Source of the DNA: Streptomyces sp. HUAS MG91
GTDB lineage: Bacteria; Actinomycetota; Actinomycetes; Streptomycetales; Streptomycetaceae
Reading direction: 5' to 3'
DNA length: 64,000 nucleotides
NCBI RefSeq assembly: GCF_040529335.1
Contig: NZ_CP159534.1
Coordinates: 496,001-560,000 of the forward strand
Below, in pieces: positions 8,831 through 18,120 of this stretch. Position 1 is the first letter of the stretch; every line of letters starts with the position of its first letter. The notes beneath the pieces were generated by a model that did no database searches, was not told the DNA's origin, and saw nothing but the letters and a program-made list of their open reading frames with translations. Position numbers and translations under genes: made by a program.

Positions 8831-8858
8831 CGAGGTGCGGTGGTGCTGGCGGTGCTCG

Positions 8859-10184
8859 TCAGGCGGGCGGCTTGTCGCCGAACGCCTCCGCCAGCACGGG
8901 CCGGGTGAGCACGCGCAGGAACGGCGGGACGGTGAGGGCGACGGTCGCGGCGAAGAAGCCGAAGGCGAGGCGGAGTCCGAACCATTCGGCGAGCAGGCCC
9001 ATCAGGCCCGCGCCGACCGGCATCGCGCCCCAGCTGAACAGCCGGCTGACGGCGCCGAAGCGGCCGAGCATGGCGTCGGGCACGAGCCGCTGCGCCATGG
9101 TCCGCGCGTTCACCGTCCACAGGGTGCCGCCCATGCCGCCGAGGAAGGCGGCGACGGCCACCGCCCAGAGGTTGGTCGTCACGGCGGGTACGGCCATCAT
9201 CGCGAAGGTGCCGACGAGGTCGGCGAACATGACCCAGCGGCGGCCGAAGAAGCGGTTGAGCCAGGTGACGGCGAGTGCGCCGACCAGTCCGCCGACACCG
9301 AGGGCGCTCAGCAGGGTGCCGTACTGGCTCGAGTTCAGGTGCATCACGGAGGTGGCGAACAGGGGCATCAGGGCGAGCCAGGCGCCCCAGCACGCGCACA
9401 GGACGGTGAGGGTGAGCGCCATGGTGCGCAGCAGGGTGTGCTGCCACAGGTAGCGCAGGCCGTCCACGATCTGTACGCGGACGGTTTCGGGAGCGGCGTT
9501 CTCGCCGCCGGTCCGGCCGGCCGCGCGGAACCGGCCCACGAGCAGGACGACGACGAGCGAGGCGGCCAGGTACGACACCCAGGTCGTGCCGAGGGCGACG
9601 CCGGTGCCCGCCGCGAGCAGCAGGCCGCCGACGAAGGGTCCGGCGAACTCGTTGCAGACCGTCTCCGCGCCCGCGATCCAGGTGTTGGCCCGCTCCCGGC
9701 CCTCCGGCGGGGTCAGCGCCGGGATCATGGCCGAGGCCGAGGTGAGGGCGATGACTTCGGCGACGCCCAGGACGAGGCCGGCGGCGCAGAGCACCGGGAT
9801 GGTCACGGAGTCGGCCGCCGCGAGCGGCATCAGCGCGCCGAGCGCGATCAGCCGCAGGCCGTTGGCGCCCCAGAGCAGGCGGCGGCGGTCGAGGCGGTCC
9901 ACCAGGACGCCGACATGGAGGGCGGCCAGCAGCCAGGGCAGGGAGAGGGTGAGGGAGACCGCGGAGACCTGGGCCGGGGACGCGGAGGCGCGGGCGGCCA
10001 GGAGCGGCAGCGCGATCTTGGTGACGCCGTCGGCGAGGTTGGTGATCGCCGTGAAGACGAGCAGGACGACGGTGTTGCGGGTGCCGCGGCGCGCGGTGGG
10101 CTGCGGGAGATCGGGGGCGGGGGCCGCCACGGGCGCGGCGAGCCCCACCGGCGCCCGTGTGGTGTCGACGCTCTGGTCACTCAT
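8859..10184 (-). CDS. MFS exporter (EntS/macrolide-efflux type)
   Basis: The 441-residue protein has about 12 hydrophobic segments and the loop motif GVLVDRLDRRRLL between TM2 and TM3, as in the 12-TM EntS-like branch of the major facilitator superfamily. An AGGGGAG site precedes the ATG. It lies between the two NRPS transcription units and diverges from the CGNR regulator gene at 10,326. Inferred role: export of, and self-protection from, the peptide product. The short tandem repeat CTAACCGT at 10,193-10,208 lies in its leader and may be part of its control region. Confidence 0.85.
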   Translation of the reverse strand: MSDQSVDTTRAPVGLAAPVAAPAPDLPQPTARRGTRNTVVLLVFTAITNLADGVTKIALPLLAARASASPAQVSAVSLTLSLPWLLAALHVGVLVDRLDRRRLLWGANGLRLIALGALMPLAAADSVTIPVLCAAGLVLGVAEVIALTSASAMIPALTPPEGRERANTWIAGAETVCNEFAGPFVGGLLLAAGTGVALGTTWVSYLAASLVVVLLVGRFRAAGRTGGENAAPETVRVQIVDGLRYLWQHTLLRTMALTLTVLCACWGAWLALMPLFATSVMHLNSSQYGTLLSALGVGGLVGALAVTWLNRFFGRRWVMFADLVGTFAMMAVPAVTTNLWAVAVAAFLGGMGGTLWTVNARTMAQRLVPDAMLGRFGAVSRLFSWGAMPVGAGLMGLLAEWFGLRLAFGFFAATVALTVPPFLRVLTRPVLAEAFGDKPPA

Positions 10185-10275
10185 CAGTCTCCCCTAACCG
10201 TCTAACCGTTTTGTTGGTGAACCCGGGATGTCGAGTCTGGCACGGCACCGCACATCGCCGCTACCCGGCAAAGCC

Positions 10276-10289
10276 GATAGCCGGTTATC
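10276..10289. promoter_or_regulatory. Imperfect palindrome, candidate operator of the exporter/regulator divergon
   Basis: GATAGCCGGTTATC reads almost the same on both strands (GATA...TATC arms around CCGG). It is in the 141-base space between the divergent exporter (start 10,184) and CGNR regulator (start 10,326), where an autoregulatory site would be expected. No footprint or second copy was identified. Confidence 0.35.
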
Positions 10290-10325
10290 CGGTGTAGGCT
10301 GGAGCCCCTCGACGGGAGGTGGCCC

Positions 10326-10889
10326 ATGCGTGACGCACCGGCGTCCGCCCAGCTGATCCAGGCGTTCGCCAACACGGTCGATGTCGAGCTCGCGACCGAC
10401 GAGATCGACACCGCCCGCAAGCTCGACGGCTGGCTGCGCGCCCAGGGGCTGCTGCGCGGCGGCGAGCGGATCGGCGCCGCGGAGCACGTCCTGGGGCTGC
10501 GCCTGCGCTCCGGCATCCGCGAGGCCCTGGGCGCGCACGTGGGCGACCGGCCCGACCCGGCGCTCCAGGACGAGGCGACGAAGGCGCTGCGCGACCTGCC
10601 CCTCGTGGTCACCGCGGGCGGCGACACGCCGGGCACCCTCGCCCCCGCCCCGCAGCTCACGGCGTCCAGGAAGGCGCTCGCGGCGCTGGCCGTCGCCTGG
10701 AGCGAGCTGGCCGTCACCGGCGAGGCCGCCCGGCTCAAGCGCTGCTCGGAGCACGCCTGCGCCTGGGTGTTCTGGGACACCTCCAAGAACCGCAGCGGCC
10801 GCTGGTGCTCGATGCGCGTGTGCGGCAACCGCGCGAAGGCCCGCCGTTACGCGGCCCGGCAGGCCGCGGGGGCCGCACAGTCCGGCTGA
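10326..10889 (+). CDS. CGNR zinc-finger domain regulator
   Basis: The 187-residue protein ends in the CGNR zinc finger: CSEHACAWVF followed by WCSMRVCGNRAKARRY supplies the cysteine ligands and the CGNR signature that names the family. The N-terminal about 120 residues form the helical ABATE-type domain usually paired with it. Such proteins act as transcription regulators, often with a ligand-sensing N-terminal part. It is transcribed away from the MFS exporter gene, whose expression it may control, and converges on the C-PCP-TE gene. Confidence 0.85.
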   Translation: MRDAPASAQLIQAFANTVDVELATDEIDTARKLDGWLRAQGLLRGGERIGAAEHVLGLRLRSGIREALGAHVGDRPDPALQDEATKALRDLPLVVTAGGDTPGTLAPAPQLTASRKALAALAVAWSELAVTGEAARLKRCSEHACAWVFWDTSKNRSGRWCSMRVCGNRAKARRYAARQAAGAAQSG

Positions 10890-10933
10890 CGGCACACCGG
10901 GTCCGGTCCCGTGCGGACCGCGGCGGCCCCGGG

Positions 10934-13336
10934 TCATCGTGCCGTCGCGGGTGCGCTCATCAGGTCCACCGCCAGCCGGGCCACCTCGTCGACGGCGGGG
11001 GCCGTCAGCAGCTCGTAGTGACCGGCCGCGACGCGTGCCGAGCGGGTGTCGCCGGCGAGGAATCCCCGCCAGCGGTCGAGGTCGCTGTCGGCGAGATCCG
11101 CCGCCACCACCAGCGCCGGTACGTCGACGGCCCGCAGCGCGCGAGGGGCCGTCATCGCCGTCACGTGCCGCCGGTGCAGGGCGTGCCGTGCGTGCAGGGC
11201 GTCCCCGACGGCGTCGCCGGAGGTGACGCGCAGCAGAACGGCCAGGGTGTCCAGGGCATGGTCCTCGCGCGGCCCGAGGCTGAGCCGGTCCGGCACGTGC
11301 GGCAAGGGGGCCGCGCCGCGCAGGACGGCGCGGGCGAAGGCGTCGGTGCCCGTCTCCGGCACGTCACCCGGCACCGGCGCGTCCAGCAGGAGCAGCGGCG
11401 GGCAGTGGTGGCCCCGCGCCCGTAGTCCGGCGGCGATCTCGTGGGCCAGCAGACCGCCCATGGACCAGCCGCCGAGCAGGTCGGGCAGTCCGTCGGCGAG
11501 CAGTCGGGCCGTGTAGCGGGCCGCCAGGTCCGCGATGCTCGCCCCGGCGACGCCGTCGTCCTCGCTGACCGTCACCCGCCAGTCGCCGGGGAGCGCTCCG
11601 GCCAGTTCGCGGTAGGGCAGGACGCCGACCCCCGCGCCGTGCACGAGGTGCAGGTGCCGGCCGCCGGGCTCTCCCGTGCGCAGCACCACGGTGCGCGCGA
11701 GGGCGGGCGGCGCGGTCGGGCCGGGGGCGGCCGGGTCCGTCGCGGCGGGGCCCAGCAGCCGTTCCATCCGCGCGGGCGTCGGCTCCTCCAGCCAGGCCTC
11801 CAGGTCCAGTTCGGCTCCGGTGTTCTTCTCGACGCGGGCCACCAGCTCCAGTACCTGAAGGGAATGACCGCCCAGGGCGAAGAAGTCGTCGTGGGGGCGC
11901 ACGACGCGGCCGAACACGCGCTGCCAGTCGGCCAGCACGCCCGCCGCCGCTGCCGGCTCGGCGAACGCGGTCGCGTCCGGGGCGCCCGTCGGCCGGGCCG
12001 GACGGGCCGTGGCCCTGGTGGCCACCCGCAGGTCGGCCACGCGGCATCCCCCGGCCGTCGAGGCGGCCAGGACCGCCTCGACGTCGGCGAGGAACACCCG
12101 CACGGATCGCTCGCTGAGCGCGCAGGTGTCGTACTCGACCTCGAGCACCGTGTCCCCGCCGTCGTCGAAGACGCCGACGAGGAGCTGGCAGCGGGCGCTG
12201 GTCGACGGGCTCGCCAGCAGGCGGGCGGGCTCGTCGCCGAGCATGATGCCCGAGCCGATCCCGCCGTGATGGGTCACGAGGACGGGCGGGACGGTGCCGA
12301 GCGCGGCCCGGTCCTCGTCGCTCAGCCGCGCGAACACCTCGGGATAGGTCACGTGCTGGAACGGCAGGCTCTCCCACAGGCTGTCCCGCGCCCGCGTCAC
12401 GACCGCGTCGAAGGTGTCCTGCGCACCGATCTCGTCGGCCAGCAGGACGGTGTTGGCGCGGTAGTCGACACTGCGCTGGTCGGCGAGGGTCGGCCGGTTG
12501 GCCACGACCGTGCCGACGGTGGTCCGCCCCGACGCCCCGCCCCGGGCGAGCACCGTGCGGACCGCCGCGAGGTGCACGGCGAACTCCGTGCAGCCCACGC
12601 GCCGGCCGATGGTCTCGACGGCGACGCGCGAACGGGGTGTGAGGGTGTGGCGCAGCACCGCGCCCGAGCCGGGCGCGGCGCCGGAGGGTTCGGCCACCAG
12701 GGCCGCCGGTCTCGCGCCGCGCAGCCGGTCCGTCCAGAACCCGGTCTCCTTCGCCGTGGGGGCGGCGCGCACCGCCTCCTCGGCGGGCGTCGGGGCGGCG
12801 GTCTCCTGGGCGAGCGCCGCGATGCCGCCGTCCCGGACCGCGACGTAGGCGCGGTGCAGGTCGTCCAGGAGCAGCTGTACCGCCCAGCCGTCGACGACCG
12901 CGTGGTGGGCGGTGAGCACGAGCTCGTCGACCGGCCCGACGCGCACCAGCGTGAGCCGGACCAGCGGCGCGTCGTCGAGGACGAACGGGATCGCGTGCAG
13001 CCGGGTGGCCACTTCGTCCAGCAGCTCCGGCGCGCTGCGGCCCTCGGGGACCCGCTCCCACACCACCTGCTGGGGCCGCGCGTCGAAGGGCGCCGGGTGC
13101 ACGATCCGTACGACGGTCTCCCCGTGGCGCTCGAACGCGCTGCGCAGCGCCGTGTGACGGTCGACGACGTGCCGCCACGCGGCCGTCAGGACCGCCGGGT
13201 CGAGGCGGCCGGTGCGCAGCCGCCAGGTGAGGTTCATCAGGTCCTTGCGCCCACCTCGGTGCTGGATCCACCAGAGCGCTTCCTGGAGCGGTGAACTGGG
13301 CCGGACTTCTGGATTCGGGGTCACGGGGGTCCTCAC
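10934..13336 (-). CDS. NRPS protein C-PCP-TE lacking an adenylation domain
   Basis: The 800-residue protein contains a condensation domain (about 10-430) with HHAVVDG at 144-150, a carrier domain with its serine in LGGHSLQV at about 492, and a C-terminal thioesterase with GWSMGG (Ser near 625) and a late GHYELL (His near 773). No adenylation core motifs occur between the C and PCP domains, so the carrier must be loaded in trans. The divergent stand-alone A enzyme 195 bases away is the obvious partner. As the only integrated TE in the system, it is the likely terminal module that joins the last residue and releases the product. Confidence 0.93.
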   Translation of the reverse strand: MRTPVTPNPEVRPSSPLQEALWWIQHRGGRKDLMNLTWRLRTGRLDPAVLTAAWRHVVDRHTALRSAFERHGETVVRIVHPAPFDARPQQVVWERVPEGRSAPELLDEVATRLHAIPFVLDDAPLVRLTLVRVGPVDELVLTAHHAVVDGWAVQLLLDDLHRAYVAVRDGGIAALAQETAAPTPAEEAVRAAPTAKETGFWTDRLRGARPAALVAEPSGAAPGSGAVLRHTLTPRSRVAVETIGRRVGCTEFAVHLAAVRTVLARGGASGRTTVGTVVANRPTLADQRSVDYRANTVLLADEIGAQDTFDAVVTRARDSLWESLPFQHVTYPEVFARLSDEDRAALGTVPPVLVTHHGGIGSGIMLGDEPARLLASPSTSARCQLLVGVFDDGGDTVLEVEYDTCALSERSVRVFLADVEAVLAASTAGGCRVADLRVATRATARPARPTGAPDATAFAEPAAAAGVLADWQRVFGRVVRPHDDFFALGGHSLQVLELVARVEKNTGAELDLEAWLEEPTPARMERLLGPAATDPAAPGPTAPPALARTVVLRTGEPGGRHLHLVHGAGVGVLPYRELAGALPGDWRVTVSEDDGVAGASIADLAARYTARLLADGLPDLLGGWSMGGLLAHEIAAGLRARGHHCPPLLLLDAPVPGDVPETGTDAFARAVLRGAAPLPHVPDRLSLGPREDHALDTLAVLLRVTSGDAVGDALHARHALHRRHVTAMTAPRALRAVDVPALVVAADLADSDLDRWRGFLAGDTRSARVAAGHYELLTAPAVDEVARLAVDLMSAPATAR

Positions 13337-13531
13337 CGGAGAAATTGGAGTTTCGAACCGAGGTGGGGGGCGTGAAATAGTCCCGGGTCCGGGGGCACGA
13401 CCACAAATAGAGTATTTGGATAATCAATCGGCGCCCGGCCCCGCGAAACCTCGCCCTTGACTCTTCGGTGAGCACGGAAAAGCATTCTTCCAACCCTCCA
13501 TCGACCGCGCCACGGAAGAGGACCGGACATC

Positions 13532-15076
13532 ATGACTGCCATCAGGACCATGTACGACTGGTTCGCGGACTCCGTTGCCCAGTACGGCGACCGGCAGACC
13601 GCGCTGGAGGTCGCCGGCGAGGTGCTGACCTACGCCGAGCTCGACGCGCTCGCCGCACGCGTGGCGGGTGAGCTCGTCGCCGCGCACGGCGGCGTGCCCG
13701 CCCGCGTCGGCCTGCTGGCCGCCCGCAGCACGGCCGCCTACGCGGGCTACCTCGCCGTGCAGCGCCTCGGCGCCGTCGTCGTGCCGCTCAACCCGTCCTG
13801 GCCGGCCGCGCGGAACGCGACCATCGCCGCCGACGCCGGTCTCGACCTCGTGATCACCGAGGACGGCACGGATCTGGGGACGCCCGCGGTGGACCTGCCC
13901 GCCGCCCGCACGGCCGCCCTGCGCTCCGGTCCGGTCCCGGACCTGCCCGCCTCGGCCGCGGGACCCGACGACCTCGCCTACATCCTGTTCACGTCGGGCT
14001 CGACCGGCCGCCCCAAGGGCGTGCCCATCGTCCACCGCAACGTGTCGGCCTACATCAGCCATGTCGTGCCCCGCTACGAGCTGGGCCCCGGGGCCCGTGT
14101 CTCGCAGACCTTCGACCTGACCTTCGACCCGTCCGTGTACGACATGTTCGCCGCCTGGGCCTCGGGCGCCGCGCTCGTCGTGCCGGACAAGAAGGACCTC
14201 CTGACACCGGTGCGGTTCGTGAACACCGCGCGCATCACGCACTGGAACTCCGTGCCCTCCGTCGCCTCCATCGCCATGCGGCTGCGCGCGCTCAGGCCCG
14301 GCTCCATGCCGACCCTGCGCTGGAGCCTGTTCTGCGGCGAGGCGCTGACCCTGCGTCACGCGGAGGCGTGGCGGGCCGCCGCCCCGCAGTCCGTCCTGGA
14401 GAACATCTACGGCCCCACCGAGATGACCGTCACGTGGACGGAGTTCCGGCTCCCCGACGCCGTGCAGGACTGGCCGCGGCCGGCCAACGGCACGGTGCCC
14501 ATCGGAACGCCGTACCCGGGCCAGGAACACCTCGTGCTCGACGAGGAGGGCCGGCCCGCCGAGACCGGCGAACTGGTGGTGCGCGGCTCGCAGCGCTTCC
14601 CCGGCTATCTGGACCCGGCCGACGACATCGGCAGGTTCCTGCGCATGGTGGACGGGACCGCGGTGGTCCACGACGGCACGACGCCGCTCACGGCCGACCA
14701 CTGGTACCGCACGGGCGACCGGGTGGGCCATCTCGACGGGGCGCTGGTGCACCTCGGCCGGCTCGACCATCAGCTCAAGATCCGCGGCTACCGGGTCGAG
14801 CTCGGGGAGATCGAGTCGGCTCTGCTCGACCTCGCCGGCATCGCCGAGGCCGTCGTCCTGGCGGTGCCGGGGCCGGGCGGCGACATCGAGCTCGGCGCCG
14901 TGTGCACCGGCACGATCACGGACACCGCCGAGGCGCTGGAGCGGCTCGCCGCACGGCTGCCCGCGTACATGGTGCCGGGCTCCCTCACGGTCCTGGACAC
15001 CTTGCCCCTCAACGCGAACGGCAAGGTGGACCGCAAGGCCCTGACGACCTTCCTCGGTACGGCGATCGCCGCCTGA
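13532..15076 (+). CDS. Stand-alone amino-acid adenylation enzyme
   Basis: The 514-residue protein has all adenylation core motifs: LTYAELD, FTSGSTGRPKGVP, NIYGPTEMTVTW, YRTGD, KIRGYRVELGEIE and the C-terminal catalytic lysine in NGKVDRK. There is no carrier or condensation domain, as in DltA or the proline ligases of pyrrole pathways. Hand-aligned specificity residues read D-P-Y-V-L-C-I-V-T-K, which I do not match to a known substrate. It is transcribed divergently from the A-less C-PCP-TE gene, so it probably charges that carrier, and perhaps the discrete carrier at 8,375 as well. Confidence 0.9.
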   Translation: MTAIRTMYDWFADSVAQYGDRQTALEVAGEVLTYAELDALAARVAGELVAAHGGVPARVGLLAARSTAAYAGYLAVQRLGAVVVPLNPSWPAARNATIAADAGLDLVITEDGTDLGTPAVDLPAARTAALRSGPVPDLPASAAGPDDLAYILFTSGSTGRPKGVPIVHRNVSAYISHVVPRYELGPGARVSQTFDLTFDPSVYDMFAAWASGAALVVPDKKDLLTPVRFVNTARITHWNSVPSVASIAMRLRALRPGSMPTLRWSLFCGEALTLRHAEAWRAAAPQSVLENIYGPTEMTVTWTEFRLPDAVQDWPRPANGTVPIGTPYPGQEHLVLDEEGRPAETGELVVRGSQRFPGYLDPADDIGRFLRMVDGTAVVHDGTTPLTADHWYRTGDRVGHLDGALVHLGRLDHQLKIRGYRVELGEIESALLDLAGIAEAVVLAVPGPGGDIELGAVCTGTITDTAEALERLAARLPAYMVPGSLTVLDTLPLNANGKVDRKALTTFLGTAIAA

Positions 15077-15130
15077 GACGCCGGGCGTGCCGACGCCCGC
15101 CGGGTCACGCGGCACCCGGCCCGGCGGGCA

Positions 15131-16051
15131 TCAGCACGCGGGGCGCAGCGCGGGCCCGTCGGTGGCCTCGCCCTCGGCCAGCACCTGACGTGCCGCGTCG
15201 AGCACGGTCGCGAAGGACGGATCGTCGTCGAGTCCGCGGCGCCAGACGCACTGCGAGAAGACCTCGAAGGGCGGCCGCCAGCGGATCGGTCCGAGCGCGC
15301 CCTCGCGCAGTTCGTCGCGCACGGCGACGGTGGGCAGCAGGGCGATCCCGATGCCCTCGCCGACACCGCGCTTGACCGCGTCGACCGAGCCGAGCGCGAG
15401 GACACCGCCCGCCGGTTCGCCGGTCCCGGCCAACTCGGCCTCCAGGCCGCGCTGGTAGCCGTTCCAGCGGTGTGCGCACACCAGGGTCTCTGCCGCGAAC
15501 TCCGCGGCCGACGCGACGACCCTCCCGGCCAGCGGGTGGGACGGCGCCGCCACCAGGCTCAACGACTCGCGGCGCAGCGCGCGGTGGCGCACGTCGGGCG
15601 TGACGGGGCGGGGGCCGATGAAGAAGGCGCAGTCGACGCGCTCCTCCCGCACCAGGGAGACCGGATCGGCGTCGAGTCCGCGCAGGGCGACCCCGAGGCC
15701 TCCGTGCCGCAGATGCAGATACTCGATCAGCGGCACGAGACGGTACGTGGTGATGCACTCGGCGGCGCCGATCGCCAACCGGGGTGTCTGGTCGGCGGGT
15801 TCGGCCACGGAGTTGCGCGCCATCTCGCTGAGCCGGACGATGCGGCACGCGTAGTCGTGCAGGCGCCGCCCCGCGGGCGTGAGCTGGGCTCCGCCGGCGG
15901 TGCGGTCGAGCAGCGGCGCGTCGAGGATCTGCTCCAGCGCCTTGATGCGTGCGGTGACGGTCGGCTGCGCCAGCCCCAGCAGGCGCGCGGCCTGGGTGAA
16001 GCTCCGTGACTGCGCGACCGCCAGGAACGCGTCGAGCTGCTTTATGTTCAC
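15131..16051 (-). CDS. LysR-family transcription regulator
   Basis: This 306-residue protein begins at a GTG with the classic LysR helix-turn-helix (VNIKQLDAFLAVAQSRSFTQ, then LGLAQPTVTARIKALE) and continues into the periplasmic-binding-like effector domain. The GTG at 16,051 places the HTH at the extreme N-terminus, as in the family. It is divergent from the flavin reductase gene, with 246 bases between them. LysR regulators usually control the divergent unit, so it may govern the flavin reductase and Gfo/Idh genes. Confidence 0.88.
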   Translation of the reverse strand: MNIKQLDAFLAVAQSRSFTQAARLLGLAQPTVTARIKALEQILDAPLLDRTAGGAQLTPAGRRLHDYACRIVRLSEMARNSVAEPADQTPRLAIGAAECITTYRLVPLIEYLHLRHGGLGVALRGLDADPVSLVREERVDCAFFIGPRPVTPDVRHRALRRESLSLVAAPSHPLAGRVVASAAEFAAETLVCAHRWNGYQRGLEAELAGTGEPAGGVLALGSVDAVKRGVGEGIGIALLPTVAVRDELREGALGPIRWRPPFEVFSQCVWRRGLDDDPSFATVLDAARQVLAEGEATDGPALRPAC

Positions 16052-16297
16052 GGCCCGACCCCGTTCGACGTCCGACCCTGCGCATGGACGTGCACGATGA
16101 ACCCCAATCGTCCGTGGTGCGGAACGCGCGGCCAGAATCCGGTCGGCATTCGGGCCGCGCCTGGAGGACGCACGAGTCGCCCCGCTGTGCGACCTTACGG
16201 ACGAGGAAAGGGAGTTGCACCCGTTGTCGGTGTTGCCCTCACCAATACCACCGAGGGGCACTTGCCCGGTGCCTCGGACACGACGAACCATGGCGGT

Positions 16298-16843
16298 ATG
16301 ACCTCGCCAGTCGCGCCCCCTCACATCCAGCGTCCCCTCGACTTTCCGGCCCCCGCGTCCGGCCGGATCGACCCCGATGAATTCCGTGCCGCCCTGGGCA
16401 GGTTCACCACCGGAGTGGTCGCCGTCACCGCCCTGCACGGAATCGACTCCACGCCCGCGGGCGTGGTCGTGAATTCCTTCACCTCGGTTTCCCTGGATCC
16501 CGCCCTGGTGCTTTTCTGCATGGCCCGTACGAGCAGCAGCTGGCCCAAAATACGTACCGCGGAACGCTATTGCGTGAACATACTCGGGAAGAACCAGCGC
16601 GAGATCAGCACGCGGCTCGCCTCCCCGGGCGGCGACAAGTTCCGCGGGCTGAGCTGGAGCACCACGCCCACCGGCGCGCCGGTCCTGGACGGGACGCCGG
16701 CCTGGCTGGAGTGCTCCACCGAGGCCGAGTACCCGGCCGGTGACCACGACGTGGTCGTCGCGCGCGTCCACCGCATCGGCGGCCACGGAGCGGACGCGCC
16801 GCTGGTGTTCTACCGCGGGGCGTACGGACGCCTGGCCGACTGA
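16298..16843 (+). CDS. Flavin reductase (DIM6/NTAB family)
   Basis: The 181-residue protein matches the NAD(P)H:flavin reductase partner of two-component monooxygenases: FRAALGRFTTGVVAVTA, VNSFTSVSLDPALVLFCM and a C-terminal FYRGAYGRL. It supplies reduced FMN or FAD to a separate oxygenase. The only flavin-dependent monooxygenase visible is the luciferase-like protein at 30,931, 14 kb away, which is a plausible partner. The chosen ATG has a weak ribosome site, but it aligns with the family N-terminus. The Gfo/Idh gene follows by 94 bases. Confidence 0.88.
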   Translation: MTSPVAPPHIQRPLDFPAPASGRIDPDEFRAALGRFTTGVVAVTALHGIDSTPAGVVVNSFTSVSLDPALVLFCMARTSSSWPKIRTAERYCVNILGKNQREISTRLASPGGDKFRGLSWSTTPTGAPVLDGTPAWLECSTEAEYPAGDHDVVVARVHRIGGHGADAPLVFYRGAYGRLAD

Positions 16844-16937
16844 CGCCGTGGCGGTGGGCAGGGCCCGCCGTCCCCACCGAACCGCCGACCGACCCACTCC
16901 CCGACCCGCTCACCGAATCGATCAGAGGAACTTCTTG

Positions 16938-18044
16938 ATGACAGCAAGCACCGGCTCCCGCAAGCCCATCGGCGTGGGCATCGTCGGCCTCAGCGCCGAC
17001 GGAGGATGGGGCTCGCGCGGCCATGTGCCCGCGCTCCGGGCCGTGGACGGTTACGAGCTGCGCGGACTCGCGGCCTCCTCGGCCGGGTCCGCGCAGCGGG
17101 CGGCGGAGCACCACGGCGTCGCGGCTGCCTACTCGAACGTGCACGACCTGGCCCGCGACGAGAACATCGACCTGGTGGTGATCTCCGTACGGGTGCCCCG
17201 GCACCGCGAGTTGATCCTGCCCGCGCTGGAGGCGGGCAAGGCCGTGCTCAGCGAATGGCCGCTCGCCACGGGGCTCGACGAGGCCGAGGAGCTCGCCCTG
17301 CTGGCCGAGCGGCACGGGGTGCGCACGGCGGTGGGGCTGCAGTCGCGCTCCGCGCCGGCGGTGCGCTACCTGCGTGACCTGATCGCGGACGGCTACGTCG
17401 GGGAGGTCCTGTCGACCACGCTGCTCGGCTCGGGCGGCGGCTGGGGTCCGGCCGTGGGCTCGGGCGGCGCGTACACCGTCGACCGGAGCAACGGGGCGAC
17501 CCTCATGACCATCCCGTTCGGTCACACCCTCGATGCCCTCACCATGTGCCTGTCGTCGTTCACGGAGCTGAGCGCGACGACGGCCACGCGGCGTCCCACG
17601 GTGCAGGTGTCCGACACCGGCGGGAGCATTCCGATGACCGCCGAGGACCAGATCGCCGTCTCCGGCCGGCTGGCGAGCGGCGCGGTCGCCTCGCTGCACT
17701 ACCGGGGCGGTTCGAGCCGGGCGACCAATCTGCACTGGGAGATCAACGGCACCGACGGCGACCTGGTGATCTCGGGGAACACCGGGCACCTGCAGTTCGG
17801 CCAGTTCGACATCAGCGGCGCGCGCGGCAAGGACCAGCGGCCGGCGCCGCTGCCCGTCCCCGCCCGGTACCAGGAGGTCTCCGGCGTGGACGGCCCCGCG
17901 GGCGTCGTGGCGCACGCGTACGCGCAGTTGCGCGAGGACCTGCACACCGGCAGCAGGACGGTGCCGGACTTCCGGCACGCGGTCGAGCACCACCGGCTGC
18001 TGGACCGCATCGCGAGGTCCGCCGAGACCGGGACCCGCCAGTAG
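16938..18044 (+). CDS. Gfo/Idh/MocA-family oxidoreductase (Gal80-like)
   Basis: The 368-residue protein has an N-terminal Rossmann domain (GVGIVGLSADGGWGSRGHV) and an active-site region EWPLATGLDEAE in place of the more common EKP, a substitution typical of the Gal80-like branch. The C-terminal half is the alpha/beta substrate domain. Such enzymes oxidise or reduce sugars and cyclitols with NAD(P). It follows AGAGGAAC and is probably co-transcribed with the flavin reductase. A sugar-derived substrate would fit the AvrD-type pathway next to it, but that is inference. Confidence 0.82.
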   Translation: MTASTGSRKPIGVGIVGLSADGGWGSRGHVPALRAVDGYELRGLAASSAGSAQRAAEHHGVAAAYSNVHDLARDENIDLVVISVRVPRHRELILPALEAGKAVLSEWPLATGLDEAEELALLAERHGVRTAVGLQSRSAPAVRYLRDLIADGYVGEVLSTTLLGSGGGWGPAVGSGGAYTVDRSNGATLMTIPFGHTLDALTMCLSSFTELSATTATRRPTVQVSDTGGSIPMTAEDQIAVSGRLASGAVASLHYRGGSSRATNLHWEINGTDGDLVISGNTGHLQFGQFDISGARGKDQRPAPLPVPARYQEVSGVDGPAGVVAHAYAQLREDLHTGSRTVPDFRHAVEHHRLLDRIARSAETGTRQ

Positions 18045-18060
18045 GCGCCGGGGACTGCGG

Positions 18061-18108
18061 CACACGGATCCGCCCCGCAGACATCTGTCTGCGGGGCGGA
18101 TCCGTGTG
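18061..18108. terminator. Bidirectional terminator hairpin between convergent genes
   Basis: A perfect 23-base-pair inverted repeat (18,061-18,083 with 18,086-18,108) with a 2-base centre lies between the convergent Gfo/Idh gene (stop 18,044) and thioesterase gene (stop 18,121). It would terminate both transcripts. Confidence 0.85.
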
Positions 18109-18120
18109 CGCGTCCGGGCG

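Noticed and set aside
10899..10920. Terminator between the CGNR and C-PCP-TE genes
   Set aside because: Only a 6-base-pair stem with an 8-base loop, too weak to call.
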